Shown in pieces: positions 1-7,821 of a stretch of 60,089 bases of DNA (positions are counted from its first letter, which is position 1; each line of letters opens with the position of its first letter). Under the pieces are notes generated by a model. It saw only the letters and a program-made list of their open reading frames with translations, was not told the DNA's origin and ran no database searches. The position numbers and the translations under genes are program-made. This DNA is from Campylobacteraceae bacterium (GTDB lineage Bacteria; Campylobacterota; Campylobacteria; Campylobacterales; Sulfurovaceae): NCBI GenBank assembly GCA_027056485.1, contig JALUKQ010000109.1, positions 1 through 60,089 on the forward strand, given 5' to 3'.

Positions 1-43
1 TAAATTTAAATTCTGCTTTAAAATGTTCGCCTCTTTTTGCCAT
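1..43 (-). CDS. IS3-family transposase OrfA, N-terminal fragment at the window edge
   Basis: The frame starts at ATG 43 and runs off the left edge. It gives MAKRGEHFKAEFKF, which resembles the N-termini of IS3 OrfA proteins: a basic start, then a P/AEFKxxV segment leading into the HTH_Tnp_1 helix-turn-helix. AGGAG lies at the right distance upstream. Only 14 residues are visible, so the assignment rests mainly on the IS-like terminus just outside it. Confidence 0.6.
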   Translation of the reverse strand, partial: MAKRGEHFKAEFKF

Positions 44-120
44 AATCTTTTTCTCCTACTTTCGTATTTTACTCTTTTAGGAATTTATTTCTGATTTAGC
101 TGTCTAAGTTTTGGGGTACA
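1..120 (-). mobile_element. End of an IS3-family insertion sequence (partial)
   Basis: The minus strand beginning at 120 reads TGTACCCCAAAACTTAGACA. This has the TG tip and CCCCAAAA...TTAGACA layout of IS3-family (IS150-type) terminal inverted repeats. A good ribosome site (AGGAGAAAAAG) and the start of a transposase-like reading frame follow 77 bp inside. That distance is normal for the gap between terminus and orfA in this family. Only this one end is in the window, so the other inverted repeat and the target duplication cannot be seen. To its right lies a PKD-domain gene lacking its 5' part, so the element appears to have inserted into that gene. Confidence 0.72.
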
Positions 121-910
121 TCATAATGAATGGACAAATGAAGCTGGTACAGTTTTATCTACTGAGGCTTCATTTACATATACACCTATACTTTTAGGAG
201 AAGAGACCTTAACGTTGAGGGTTACGGATGATAATGGTGCTAGTGTAAGTGATAGTATTAAAGTTAATGTTATTACTAATGCTATAACTCCGATAAAAGG
301 AAGCATCGCTCTCCCAAATACAGCAGGGGACCTAAACTTTGTATTTTTATCAAAAGATACACAAATAGCCTTTGTTTTAACGAAAGATTATATGGAAGGA
401 AATTTCTATCTTTATAGTTATGATATCTCAAATCCTAATGCTATTCAGTTATTAGATACTCAGTTTTTAGTAGGTGGTAATTATCGTGATGTATATGCAG
501 GTATTTACCTCTCTAAAGATAAAACTAAACTATACACATTAATTACAGATGTTAGATATGGAGAAAATATTTTTTCTATAACAGATATTAGTACCCCTTC
601 AAGTTTAAACATATTAGGAAGATATAAAAGTTATATAGATAATAGTTACTTCTCTTATAATCTTATGAGTGAGATAAAAGGTTTTTCAGAAGATGAAAGC
701 AAAGTATATTTTTTATCTTATATTAAAAAGTATACCTCTTCTAACCCTCAAAAGGAAGTGAAATTATTAGATATAAGCGATACTTCAAATATGAATTTAT
801 CAAATGACGATGGATTAAACTATACTCTAGTAGGACATGAACCTCAAAGCAGTAGTAATGGAGTATCGGCAAGTGTTCATGATAAAAAACTTATTGTAGA
901 GAGAAATTAA
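121..910 (+). pseudogene. 5'-truncated PKD / beta-propeller (LVIVD-like) surface protein
   Basis: An open frame enters from the IS end and continues to TAA at 908-910. The first segment (HNEWTNEAGTVLS...TLRVTDDNGASVSD) is the second half of a PKD or Ig-like domain, with the typical W-x-N and VTDDNG signatures. After it come repeats such as YSYDISNPNAIQLLDTQF and FSITDISTPSSLNILGRY, which resemble LVIVD-type beta-propeller blades of cell-surface proteins. No ATG and no signal peptide remain. The only in-frame start is an internal TTG at 215 inside the PKD domain. The natural 5' end has therefore been lost, and the IS3-like element at 1-120 marks the break. It is probably not expressed as a functional protein. 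Confidence 0.7.
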
Positions 911-926
911 TTTAAAAGGAAAAAAG

Positions 927-1234
927 ATGCTAAAAAAATTAACTCTTCAGTGATAGCAATATCACTGAAGAGAGCATATCTCCCTATGTAAAAAAGGAGT
1001 TTCTCATAGTTAAGTCAACCACGAGCTATAATGAGGCAAAAAAATACTCTGAAAAAATCTCTAAAAAACTAAATATCAAAATAGATTTGAGAATACATTA
1101 GTATAGAACATACAAACTATTATGACGAGTTTAGAAATAGCTACTACATCTATCTTAATTATTGCTTTTCAGACCACTCTTATCCGAATTTAGCTAAAAT
1201 CCACCACAAAATTACAAGACGATTGGAGCTGAAT
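927..1234 (+). pseudogene. Frameshifted remnant of a short secreted-protein gene
   Basis: AAAGGAAAAAAG precedes ATG 927, which opens a frame (MLKKLTLQ) that stops after eight codons. From 943 to 1101 another frame reads NITEESISPYVKKEFLIVKS and then TTSYNEAKKYSEKISKKLNI. It has the look of a SPOR-like domain, with a V/I-K-S strand followed by an amphipathic helix. A third frame around 1108-1160 continues with EHTNYYDEFRNSYYIYLN. Three pieces in three frames indicate a decayed gene, and no intact product can be made. This fills the gap before ilvB. The family resemblance is my inference from the pattern. Confidence 0.45.
943..972. repeat. Perfect 12-bp inverted repeat inside the decayed gene
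   Basis: CTCTTCAGTGAT at 943-954 and ATCACTGAAGAG at 961-972 form a perfect 12-bp stem with a 6-nt loop. On the minus strand it is followed by TTAATTTTTTTAG, so it could act as a terminator for leftward transcription. On the plus strand no T-run follows. Confidence 0.55.
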
Positions 1235-1236
1235 TC

Positions 1237-2934
1237 ATGAAGATGAACGGTGCACAAATGGTTTGTGAGGCACTGATAGCCGAGGGCGTAAAGACCGTTT
1301 TTGGTTACCCTGGTGGTGCTATCATGAACGTATATGATGAGATATATAAGCAAGATGGGTTTGAACACATCTTAAATAGACATGAACAAGCTTCTGTCCA
1401 TGCAGCAGATGGTTATGCTAGAGCTACTGGTGAAGTCGGTGTTGCTATGGTAACCTCTGGACCTGGGTTTACCAATGCTGTAACGGGTTTGGCTACTGCC
1501 TATATGGACTCAATACCTATGGTTGTTATCTCTGGTCAGGTTCCATTGTCTTTAATAGGGACAGATGGATTTCAAGAGATAGATGCTGTTGGTATTTCAA
1601 GACCTTGTACCAAGCATAACTACTTGGTACGTGAGCTTTCTGAGTTACCTCGTATTATGAAAGAAGCATTTCACATAGCACGTACAGGAAGACCCGGGCC
1701 TGTACTTGTAGATATTCCTAAAGATATTACAGCTGAGTTTGGAGAGTTTATCTATCCTGATGAGGTGAATATACCAAGTTTTAAGCCTACTGTTAAAGGT
1801 AATAAACGTCAAATTGAGAAAGCTGTTGAGGCAATTTTAAAAGCTAAGAAGCCTCTGCTTTATATAGGTGGTGGGGTTACCTTATCTGACTCTAGTGACT
1901 TGGTTCGTAAGTTGGCTGATATGGGTCAGATACCTGCTGTTGAGACACTTATGGCACGTGGTGCAATGGGTGCTAAAAATCCACTGCTTCAAGGTATGTT
2001 GGGAATGCATGGAAACTACTCTTCAAATATGGCAATGTCAGAGACGGATTTGGTTATCTCTTTAGGTGCTAGGTTTGATGATAGAGTTACAGGTAAACTC
2101 TCTGAGTTTGCTAAGTATGCAGATGTTATTCATGTAGATATTGACCCAGCAAATATAGGTAAACTGGTAGATGTTGATTACCCTATAGTTGGTGACTTAT
2201 CAAGTGTACTTGAAAAGTTTATAGAGGGACTTGAAGGTAAAATAAACCCTGACCGATATGCCGACTGGAGAGAGGTTTTAGAGCGTTATGATGATTTACA
2301 TCCTCAGTCATATGTAGATTCTGATGAAGTCATTAAGCCACAGTGGGCGATAGAGAGAATAGGTGAGTTGGTGGGTGAACAAGCTATTATAACCTCTGAT
2401 GTTGGTCAGCATCAGATGTGGGCAGCTCAACACTACCCATTTGATAGACCTCGCCAATGGATAAATTCTGGTGGGCTTGGAACTATGGGCTTTGGTTTTC
2501 CAGCAGCCTTAGGTGCTAAAAAAGCATTTCCAGATAAGACAGTTATAAATATTACAGGTGATGGGTCAATTTTAATGAATGTGCAAGAGTTGGTAACAGC
2601 TGCTGAGTATAAGATTCCTGTTATTAATATTATTTTGAACAATCATTTCCTTGGTATGGTTCGACAGTGGCAGACATTTTTCTATGAAGAGCGTTACTCT
2701 GAAACCGATTTGAGCTTTCAGCCTAACTATAAGGCATTAGCAGAGGCATGTTATGGAATAGGGTATGATGTTACAAGCAAAGCAGAGTTTGATGCAGCTA
2801 TTAAAGATGCTATAGAGCAAGACAAAGTAGCATTTATTAATGTACAAGTAGCACGATTTGAAAATGTTTTACCAATGGTTCCTGCTGCTGGAGCATTGTA
2901 CAATATGATGTTACCTAAAAAAGAGGAGGAGTAG
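1237..2934 (+). CDS. ilvB: Acetolactate synthase large (catalytic) subunit
   Basis: This is the cytoplasmic ThDP enzyme that makes acetolactate or acetohydroxybutyrate from pyruvate, the first common step of valine, leucine and isoleucine synthesis. The 565 residues match the family length. The N-terminal ThDP domain has the catalytic glutamate in RHEQ (E50). The central domain follows, and the C-terminal domain carries the ThDP/Mg motif GDGSILMN from residue 441, with a downstream Asn-Asn pair (ILNNHFLGM). GGAG stands 8 nt before ATG 1237. A second ATG two codons later is possible. The regulatory subunit gene starts 2 bp after the stop, so the two are co-translated. No leader peptide or T-box was seen upstream, only decayed gene sequence. 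Confidence 0.97.
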   Translation: MKMNGAQMVCEALIAEGVKTVFGYPGGAIMNVYDEIYKQDGFEHILNRHEQASVHAADGYARATGEVGVAMVTSGPGFTNAVTGLATAYMDSIPMVVISGQVPLSLIGTDGFQEIDAVGISRPCTKHNYLVRELSELPRIMKEAFHIARTGRPGPVLVDIPKDITAEFGEFIYPDEVNIPSFKPTVKGNKRQIEKAVEAILKAKKPLLYIGGGVTLSDSSDLVRKLADMGQIPAVETLMARGAMGAKNPLLQGMLGMHGNYSSNMAMSETDLVISLGARFDDRVTGKLSEFAKYADVIHVDIDPANIGKLVDVDYPIVGDLSSVLEKFIEGLEGKINPDRYADWREVLERYDDLHPQSYVDSDEVIKPQWAIERIGELVGEQAIITSDVGQHQMWAAQHYPFDRPRQWINSGGLGTMGFGFPAALGAKKAFPDKTVINITGDGSILMNVQELVTAAEYKIPVINIILNNHFLGMVRQWQTFFYEERYSETDLSFQPNYKALAEACYGIGYDVTSKAEFDAAIKDAIEQDKVAFINVQVARFENVLPMVPAAGALYNMMLPKKEEE

Positions 2935-2936
2935 AG

Positions 2937-3416
2937 ATGGAAAATTCACATAATGTTAGAAGAGTTATTTCTGTATTAGTTGAAAATGAGAGTTCTGTAC
3001 TCTCTCGAATCTCTGGATTATTTGCTGGACGTGGATATAATATTGAGACATTAACCGTGGCTCCTGTTCCTAACTCTAATTTATCTCATATAACCATTGC
3101 TACTAAAGGTAGTGCTAGAGTATTAGAGCAGATTACTAAACAGCTTCATAAGCTTGTTCCTGTTTATAAAGTAATAGAACATGAAGAGATGGTTGAAAAA
3201 GAGATGGTATTGGTTAAGTTCCCTATAGAGGAGAGTTTGGCTGATATAGAGGCTCTATGTTCAGCTTATAATGGTGGAATTGTCAATGTAGGTGTAAGCA
3301 TATGTATCGGTATGGTAGCTGATGAACCTTGTAGAGTTAAACATTTTATAGAAGCAATTGAGCGATATAACCCTATAGAAGTTGTTCGTGGTGGAGTGGT
3401 TGCAATAGAGCGATAA
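2937..3416 (+). CDS. ilvH: Acetolactate synthase small (regulatory) subunit
   Basis: The 159 residues are typical of IlvH/IlvN. An N-terminal ACT domain (about residues 8-80) contains ISVLVENESSVLSRISGLFAGRGYNI-type sequence, followed by the conserved C-terminal ALS_ss domain (about 85-158). It binds the large subunit, activates it, and in this family confers valine feedback inhibition. The ATG lies 2 bp after the ilvB stop, with GAGGAGTAG at that junction providing the ribosome site. Nothing is missing. The stop is followed by a weak GTAG-led hairpin. Confidence 0.96.
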   Translation: MENSHNVRRVISVLVENESSVLSRISGLFAGRGYNIETLTVAPVPNSNLSHITIATKGSARVLEQITKQLHKLVPVYKVIEHEEMVEKEMVLVKFPIEESLADIEALCSAYNGGIVNVGVSICIGMVADEPCRVKHFIEAIERYNPIEVVRGGVVAIER

Positions 3417-3421
3417 AAAAT

Positions 3422-3447
3422 GTAGGGGCAGAGCGATATCTCTACCC
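3422..3447. repeat. Weak GTAG-led hairpin (REP-like, degenerate)
   Basis: GTAGGGGCAGAG (3422-3433) is followed by ATCTCTACCC. It forms an imperfect stem (GGG-AGAG with CTCT-CCC, one mismatch). It sits between ilvH and lpxD and has the same GTAGGG lead as the clearer elements at 13062, 38768, 46980, 48035 and 53716. Membership in that set is less certain here. Confidence 0.4.
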
Positions 3448-3468
3448 TTGCCTATAATAGGAAAAAAC

Positions 3469-4416
3469 ATGAAATTAAGTCAAATATGTCAAGAAATAGA
3501 TGTTACTTTTTCAGGTGACGATATAGAAATAACTGGACTTCACACTCTTAGTGAAGCAACTCCCATTCAAATCTCTTTTTTTAATGATAGAAAATATTTA
3601 GATCAATTACCCAACACTCAAGCAGGAGCTGTACTTATTGCTGAAGAGTATGTTAGTCTATTACCTGAAACAACAGTCGCTTTAGTAACAGATGAGGCTT
3701 ATTTAAAACTAGCATTGGCTTCAAAGTTTTTTGCACATAAGATAGAAACTAAAGGTAGTCACCCAAGTATGGGTGAGGGTTGTGATATAGATAAACGTGT
3801 ACGCTTTGGTAAAAATGTAACCTTAGGAGATAATGTAACAATAATGGCAGGTGCATATGTTGGTGATAATGTAGTAATAGGCTCCAATACACTTATCTAC
3901 CCAAATGTAACCCTGTATCATCACTCTCTAATTGGTTCAAATTGTATAATACATGCAGGAACGGTTATAGGTTCAGATGGTTATGGTTTTGCTCATACTA
4001 AAATGGGTGAACATGTTAAGATTTATCAAAATGGTAATGCTGTTATAGAAGATGATGTGGAGATAGGTGCTAACACAGTCATAGATAGAGCAGTTTTTGG
4101 AACAACATATATTCGAAAAGGTACAAAGCTGGATAATCTTATACAGATAGCACATAACTGTGATGTTGGAGAACATTCACTTATGGCAGGGCAGTCTGGA
4201 ATGGCTGGTTCTACCACTACAGGTAGAAATCTTATAATGGGTGGTCAAAGTGCTACGGCAGGACATTTGCATTTGGGTGACTTTTGTACTGTAGCTGGTA
4301 AAGCAGGGGTAACAAAGTCACTTCAAGGTGGAAAAACATATGCAGGTTTCCCTGCAATAGACCATAAAAAATGGTTAAAACAGCAGGTAAAAATTTCTTT
4401 ATTAAGTAAGAAATAA
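3469..4416 (+). CDS. lpxD: UDP-3-O-acylglucosamine N-acyltransferase
   Basis: Third step of lipid A synthesis: transfer of a hydroxyacyl chain from acyl-ACP to UDP-3-O-acyl-glucosamine. An N-terminal uridine-binding domain (about residues 1-95) precedes a long left-handed beta-helix of hexapeptide repeats (about 100-290). The conserved NLIQIAHNC segment carries the catalytic histidine (H229). I start at ATG 3469 because AATAGGAAAAAAC lies directly upstream. The frame extends to a TTG at 3448, but that start has no ribosome site. The resulting 315 residues are near the family norm. It stands alone, away from the lpxA/lpxB cluster common in other proteobacteria. Confidence 0.95.
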   Translation: MKLSQICQEIDVTFSGDDIEITGLHTLSEATPIQISFFNDRKYLDQLPNTQAGAVLIAEEYVSLLPETTVALVTDEAYLKLALASKFFAHKIETKGSHPSMGEGCDIDKRVRFGKNVTLGDNVTIMAGAYVGDNVVIGSNTLIYPNVTLYHHSLIGSNCIIHAGTVIGSDGYGFAHTKMGEHVKIYQNGNAVIEDDVEIGANTVIDRAVFGTTYIRKGTKLDNLIQIAHNCDVGEHSLMAGQSGMAGSTTTGRNLIMGGQSATAGHLHLGDFCTVAGKAGVTKSLQGGKTYAGFPAIDHKKWLKQQVKISLLSKK

Positions 4417-4489
4417 AGCCATTATCTTAAACTTTTATAAAGAAATATTATTATATAATTATCTTAATTAATATTATATAGGATTTAAG

Positions 4490-5062
4490 ATGTCAATAAC
4501 GATAACACGACCAATAGCTACAGATATAGAGATTAAATTAGATAGTAAAAAAATGATTGTAAGTAAAACAGATGTTTCGGGAAAAATTATCTATGGTAAT
4601 GAGTATTTTTGTGAGTTATCAGGATATAAAGAGAGTGAATTGATATCTTCTCCACATAGTATATTGCGACATCCAGATATGCCAAGAGCAGTTTTTAAAC
4701 TTATGTGGGATTATCTAAATTCAGGTAGAAACATAATGGCTGTTGTTAAAAATATGTCTAAAAATGGGAATTATTATTGGGTAACAACAGACTTTGATAT
4801 AAGACGTGATCCTTTAGGAAATATTCAGTATTACGTTGCTTTTAGACAAGCAGCACCAAAGCATGTTGTAGAGGTAATGGAGAAGCTTTACGTTAAGTTA
4901 TTGGCAATTGAAAAAGAGCATGATATAAAAGCTTCTATGGCATATCTTGATGCTTACTTAGAAGAGAAAAATATGAACTATGACCAGTTTATAGAACAAT
5001 TAGCAAAACCAAAAGGTCTGTCTGCAATTTTCTTTGAGAAGATGAAGAATCTATTTGGCTAG
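4490..5062 (+). CDS. Single-PAS-domain sensor (Aer/CetB-like)
   Basis: 190 residues. A PAS domain spans about 25-125 (TDVSGKIIYGNEYFCELSGY ... HPDMPRAVFKLMWDYLNSGR ... GNYYWVTTDFDIRRD). This PAS type is found in the FAD-binding energy-taxis sensors Aer and CetB. A helical tail follows. There is no transmembrane segment, kinase, cyclase or MCP signalling domain, so it must act by partnering another protein, as CetB does with CetA in Campylobacter. No CetA-like gene is next to it. ATAGGATTTAAG precedes the ATG, and the upstream region is very AT-rich. FAD binding is inferred from the family and not proven. Confidence 0.8.
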   Translation: MSITITRPIATDIEIKLDSKKMIVSKTDVSGKIIYGNEYFCELSGYKESELISSPHSILRHPDMPRAVFKLMWDYLNSGRNIMAVVKNMSKNGNYYWVTTDFDIRRDPLGNIQYYVAFRQAAPKHVVEVMEKLYVKLLAIEKEHDIKASMAYLDAYLEEKNMNYDQFIEQLAKPKGLSAIFFEKMKNLFG

Positions 5063-5084
5063 TTGCTAATGACTGATTAGTATT

Positions 5085-5432
5085 TCATATTTCAATATCT
5101 AGTACAATTTTCACTTGTTTATCTATCTCAAGTATTTCTTGATAAGTAAGTTTAGTGAGTAAACCCTCTAAGATTCTTTTATTGTCTAAAGCTCTTATTT
5201 GGTCACATAGGACATCACTTGTTTTATCTAATTTATCTCTTTTAGCAATTCTATATCTTAAAGGATAAGCATCATCTATTAAAATAGTTGAGATTGGTAA
5301 AATAATAGTTGTAGGATGTTCACACTTATTTAAAATATTGGTTTGATAAATTAAAACAGGTCTTATCTTACCAACTTCATTCCCTTTTTTAGGGTTAAGT
5401 TTGGCTAAATATATTTCACCTTTTTGAAACAT
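5085..5432 (-). CDS. MazF/PemK-family toxin (type II endoribonuclease)
   Basis: 115 residues with the PemK/MazF barrel pattern: GEIYLAKLNPKKGNEVGKIRPVLI-type start (conserved GxE and RPVLI), ILPIST, and a D-Q-I-R-A-L-D segment typical of the dimer core. Family members cleave mRNA at short sites and are neutralised by the gene upstream. The start codon overlaps the antitoxin stop by one base (TAATG), so the two are translationally coupled. The gene is followed within 25 bp by the end of the PAS gene on the other strand. Activity is inferred from the family. Confidence 0.85.
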   Translation of the reverse strand: MFQKGEIYLAKLNPKKGNEVGKIRPVLIYQTNILNKCEHPTTIILPISTILIDDAYPLRYRIAKRDKLDKTSDVLCDQIRALDNKRILEGLLTKLTYQEILEIDKQVKIVLDIEI

Positions 5433-5665
5433 TACAGACCATCATTCAGAGTATATTCAAACTCTTGAGAGGTTTTTAAACTCTCTGCTCTTACTTTGAA
5501 AGAAGCATTTTTTATTTGTTCTTTAAGCCTTTCTTTTTCTAAGGAATCTTTATAGTAAATAACTGCTTTTCTTATTAAATCACTTTTAGTTGTTTGTAAC
5601 AGCTTAACCATATCTTCTAGTGTATTATAAAAAGTATCATCAGATTTTAAAGTAATTGTATGCAT
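5432..5665 (-). CDS. Ribbon-helix-helix antitoxin of the MazF/PemK pair
   Basis: 77 residues. The N-terminal part (ITLKSDDTFYNTLEDMVKLL, then TTKSDLIRKAVIYYK) fits a ribbon-helix-helix DNA-binding fold: a short beta strand, then two helices around a KSDLIRKA motif. The C-terminal part is charged and probably unstructured until it wraps the toxin. It precedes the toxin, as is usual for self-repressing type II modules. AAGGA lies 7 nt before the ATG. The promoter contains a perfect 8-bp inverted repeat spanning a TATAAT box (separate entry). Confidence 0.82.
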   Translation of the reverse strand: MHTITLKSDDTFYNTLEDMVKLLQTTKSDLIRKAVIYYKDSLEKERLKEQIKNASFKVRAESLKTSQEFEYTLNDGL

Positions 5666-5666
5666 A

Positions 5667-5699
5667 ATTTGTCCTTTTTTTCTTTATTATAGGACAAAT
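5667..5699 (-). promoter_or_regulatory. Promoter/operator of the toxin-antitoxin operon
   Basis: ATTTGTCC (5667-5674) and GGACAAAT (5692-5699) form a perfect 8-bp inverted repeat separated by 17 bp. On the minus strand a TATAAT box lies directly inside the upstream half-site, and the downstream half-site contains the antitoxin ribosome site (AAAGGA). An RHH dimer bound here would cover both the -10 and the Shine-Dalgarno, which suits autoregulation. Confidence 0.6.
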
Positions 5700-5820
5700 C
5701 ATCTTAAAGTAATATTTTAGTAATACCTTGATGTTAATTAGAGGACATTATATATTTATCAGCCTTAAATAATTTAATATCAAGATAGTATAAATGTACT
5801 TTTGATATACAATGAAAAAA

Positions 5821-6918
5821 TTATTTAGCTAAAAGAGGAATGTTAAATAGTCTTTTTATAGGGATATAAAGCTTCTGAGTAAAATACAAAAAACTTAAAA
5901 TGATTATTGTATATAGAAGTGAAGATGGAATATTTTTTAGTAAATAATTAAAAAATGAGTTTAAGTTTCCTTTATAGGTTGTTTTAGTCAAATTTGAACC
6001 AAAACCAACTCTTTTCATAAACTTAGCCTCTCCCATTTTTTTCAAACCTTTTAAGCCATTTTCTCCATAAGTAGAGGCATAGAGTATATTTTTATTTTTG
6101 ACATTAGGCATACTTTTCGCATATTCAAATGCCTTACCTTTTGTAATTTTTAGTAGTATATTGCTCTTTTTACCAAAATGAGATGTAAGTGTTACAAAGC
6201 TTTTTAACTCTTTAAGATTTTTTGTATTTTTTAGAAGATTTAGTGTTTGATTTAGACCAATTTTATCGTAAAGTTTATAGATAGGTTGTAGTAAATCTTT
6301 TAAATTATCTAATGACTTGGTTTTGTTTGAGATTTGAGCTTGAGTTATAAGCTGATGACTTAGCCATGAGGGAAGTTTGTTGACTTTTTTTCCATATTTT
6401 AAAATCGATATAGATGTTTTTACAGGAGCAGTGGCTCCAAGTGTATAAAATGTTGAAGCTGTTGCTAGGATACCAAGTGAAGAGAGTGCTACAATAACGT
6501 TATCGACCTCTTTGTTATCTATATAATGTTTTCCTTCTATAGATAAATCTCTAATATCACCAATAACTAAAAAATCAGAAGCAAAAGCTGAGGCTTTTCC
6601 TATATCTTCATCACTTTTTCCTTGGGTTAAACCCTCTAGGAATTTTTTTGCTTTATACCCATAATCTTCACGTTTTGACTTTATATCATCTAGCAGTTTT
6701 TGGTTGATTGGATTTTTTTTAACATAATCATAGGAGATAAAATAGCTAAGATACTCTTCTGCTTCCACATATTTCTCTTTAGATATTAACTCTTTGGTAT
6801 AAGGAAGAGGATCTATATGCACAAGGGTTCTAACATCAAAAGTTTTTCTCTCCTTTAAAATAAGAAGAGAAGCAGTCATTAATAGTATAGTAAAAATAGG
6901 AGTAAATATTCTTAGCAT
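5821..6918 (-). CDS. Membrane protein of unknown function
   Basis: 365 residues, not recognised. An N-terminal hydrophobic helix (about 3-22) is followed by a motif LVHIDPLPYTKELISKEKYV and a helical region. There is a glycine/alanine-rich hydrophobic stretch near 145-165 (VIVALSSLGILATASTFYTL), a long basic helical region, and a C-terminal transmembrane helix (about 335-355). It looks like an inner-membrane protein with a large soluble or hairpin middle part. It lies 33 bp downstream of ftsY on the same strand and could share its transcript. I see no enzyme motif. Confidence 0.6.
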   Translation of the reverse strand: MLRIFTPIFTILLMTASLLILKERKTFDVRTLVHIDPLPYTKELISKEKYVEAEEYLSYFISYDYVKKNPINQKLLDDIKSKREDYGYKAKKFLEGLTQGKSDEDIGKASAFASDFLVIGDIRDLSIEGKHYIDNKEVDNVIVALSSLGILATASTFYTLGATAPVKTSISILKYGKKVNKLPSWLSHQLITQAQISNKTKSLDNLKDLLQPIYKLYDKIGLNQTLNLLKNTKNLKELKSFVTLTSHFGKKSNILLKITKGKAFEYAKSMPNVKNKNILYASTYGENGLKGLKKMGEAKFMKRVGFGSNLTKTTYKGNLNSFFNYLLKNIPSSLLYTIIILSFLYFTQKLYIPIKRLFNIPLLAK

Positions 6919-6951
6919 TTTAACTTCCTAGTTAGAGTTAGTTAGAACTAT

Positions 6952-7821
6952 TTAGATAAAAATTCCATCTAAAATAGTATTGACATAGTCATCAGCTTTA
7001 AATTTTATAAGGTCATCAGGTTGTTCACCTGTACCTATATAGTAGATAGGCATTTGAAGTTCATCTGCTATAGATAGAACGGAGCCACCTTTAGCAGTAC
7101 CATCTAGCTTAGTAATTATTATACCATCTATACCAATCAGTTCGTTGAAAATTTTTGCTTGGTTAATGCTAGAGCTCCCTTGTGTACCATCGAGTATAAG
7201 CATTTTTCTATGTGGAGCATCTGTCATTGCTTTGTTTGCTGTACGAACCATCTTTTTAAGCTCTTCACCTAAGTTGGTCTGTGTATGTAATCTTCCTGCT
7301 GTATCTATAAGTACATGGTCTATATTTTTTGCTATGGCAGATGAGATGGTATCGTAAACAACAGCTGAAGGGTCATGACCTTGTTGTGTCGATACAATAG
7401 GAACATCTAGCTTTTTTGCCCAACGTGTTAACTGTTCTATTGCTGCAGCTCTAAATGTATCAGCAGCACCAAAAATAACTGACTTACCATCTTTTTGATG
7501 ATATCGTGCGAGTTTTGCCATGGTTGTTGTTTTACCAGCACCATTTACCCCCACAATCATATCTACAAAAGGTTTTGCATTGATATCATCTTTCCAGTCA
7601 GCTTTATATTGAAATACAGTAATAAGTGCATTATAAGCTTCACCTCTATTAATGGTGTTAGGAAGTTTTTCTAAGAACTTTTCTACCAATTCATAGTTTA
7701 CGTCAGCTTCTAAAAGAATATCTTCAAACTCATCTTTAGTGATTTTTTTCTTTTTCTCAGGAGCTACTTCTTTTATAGCCTCATTGGTACGTTTAAAAAC
7801 TTTTTTAAATATATTAAACAT
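6952..7821 (-). CDS. ftsY: Signal recognition particle receptor FtsY
   Basis: GTPase that docks ribosome-SRP complexes at the membrane for co-translational insertion. The short basic N-terminus (FNIFKKVFKR) is followed by the four-helix N domain and the G domain. The P-loop is GVNGAGKT (91-98), DTAGR is at 173-177, and the base-specificity motif TKLD is at 237-240 followed by GTAKGG. At 289 residues it is a short FtsY without the long acidic A domain of E. coli, as usual in this phylum. The ATG overlaps the stop of the upstream TlpA-like gene by one base. Confidence 0.96.
   Translation of the reverse strand: MFNIFKKVFKRTNEAIKEVAPEKKKKITKDEFEDILLEADVNYELVEKFLEKLPNTINRGEAYNALITVFQYKADWKDDINAKPFVDMIVGVNGAGKTTTMAKLARYHQKDGKSVIFGAADTFRAAAIEQLTRWAKKLDVPIVSTQQGHDPSAVVYDTISSAIAKNIDHVLIDTAGRLHTQTNLGEELKKMVRTANKAMTDAPHRKMLILDGTQGSSSINQAKIFNELIGIDGIIITKLDGTAKGGSVLSIADELQMPIYYIGTGEQPDDLIKFKADDYVNTILDGIFI

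Noticed and set aside
911-1236. T-box, leader peptide or attenuator for ilvB
   Set aside because: No T-box motif, no run of branched-chain codons, and the one strong dyad (943-972) lacks a T-tract on the coding strand. The stretch reads better as a decayed gene.
3448-3468. Upstream TTG start of lpxD
   Set aside because: There is no ribosome site, the start lies next to the hairpin, and ATG 3469 has a good AGGAAAAAA site.
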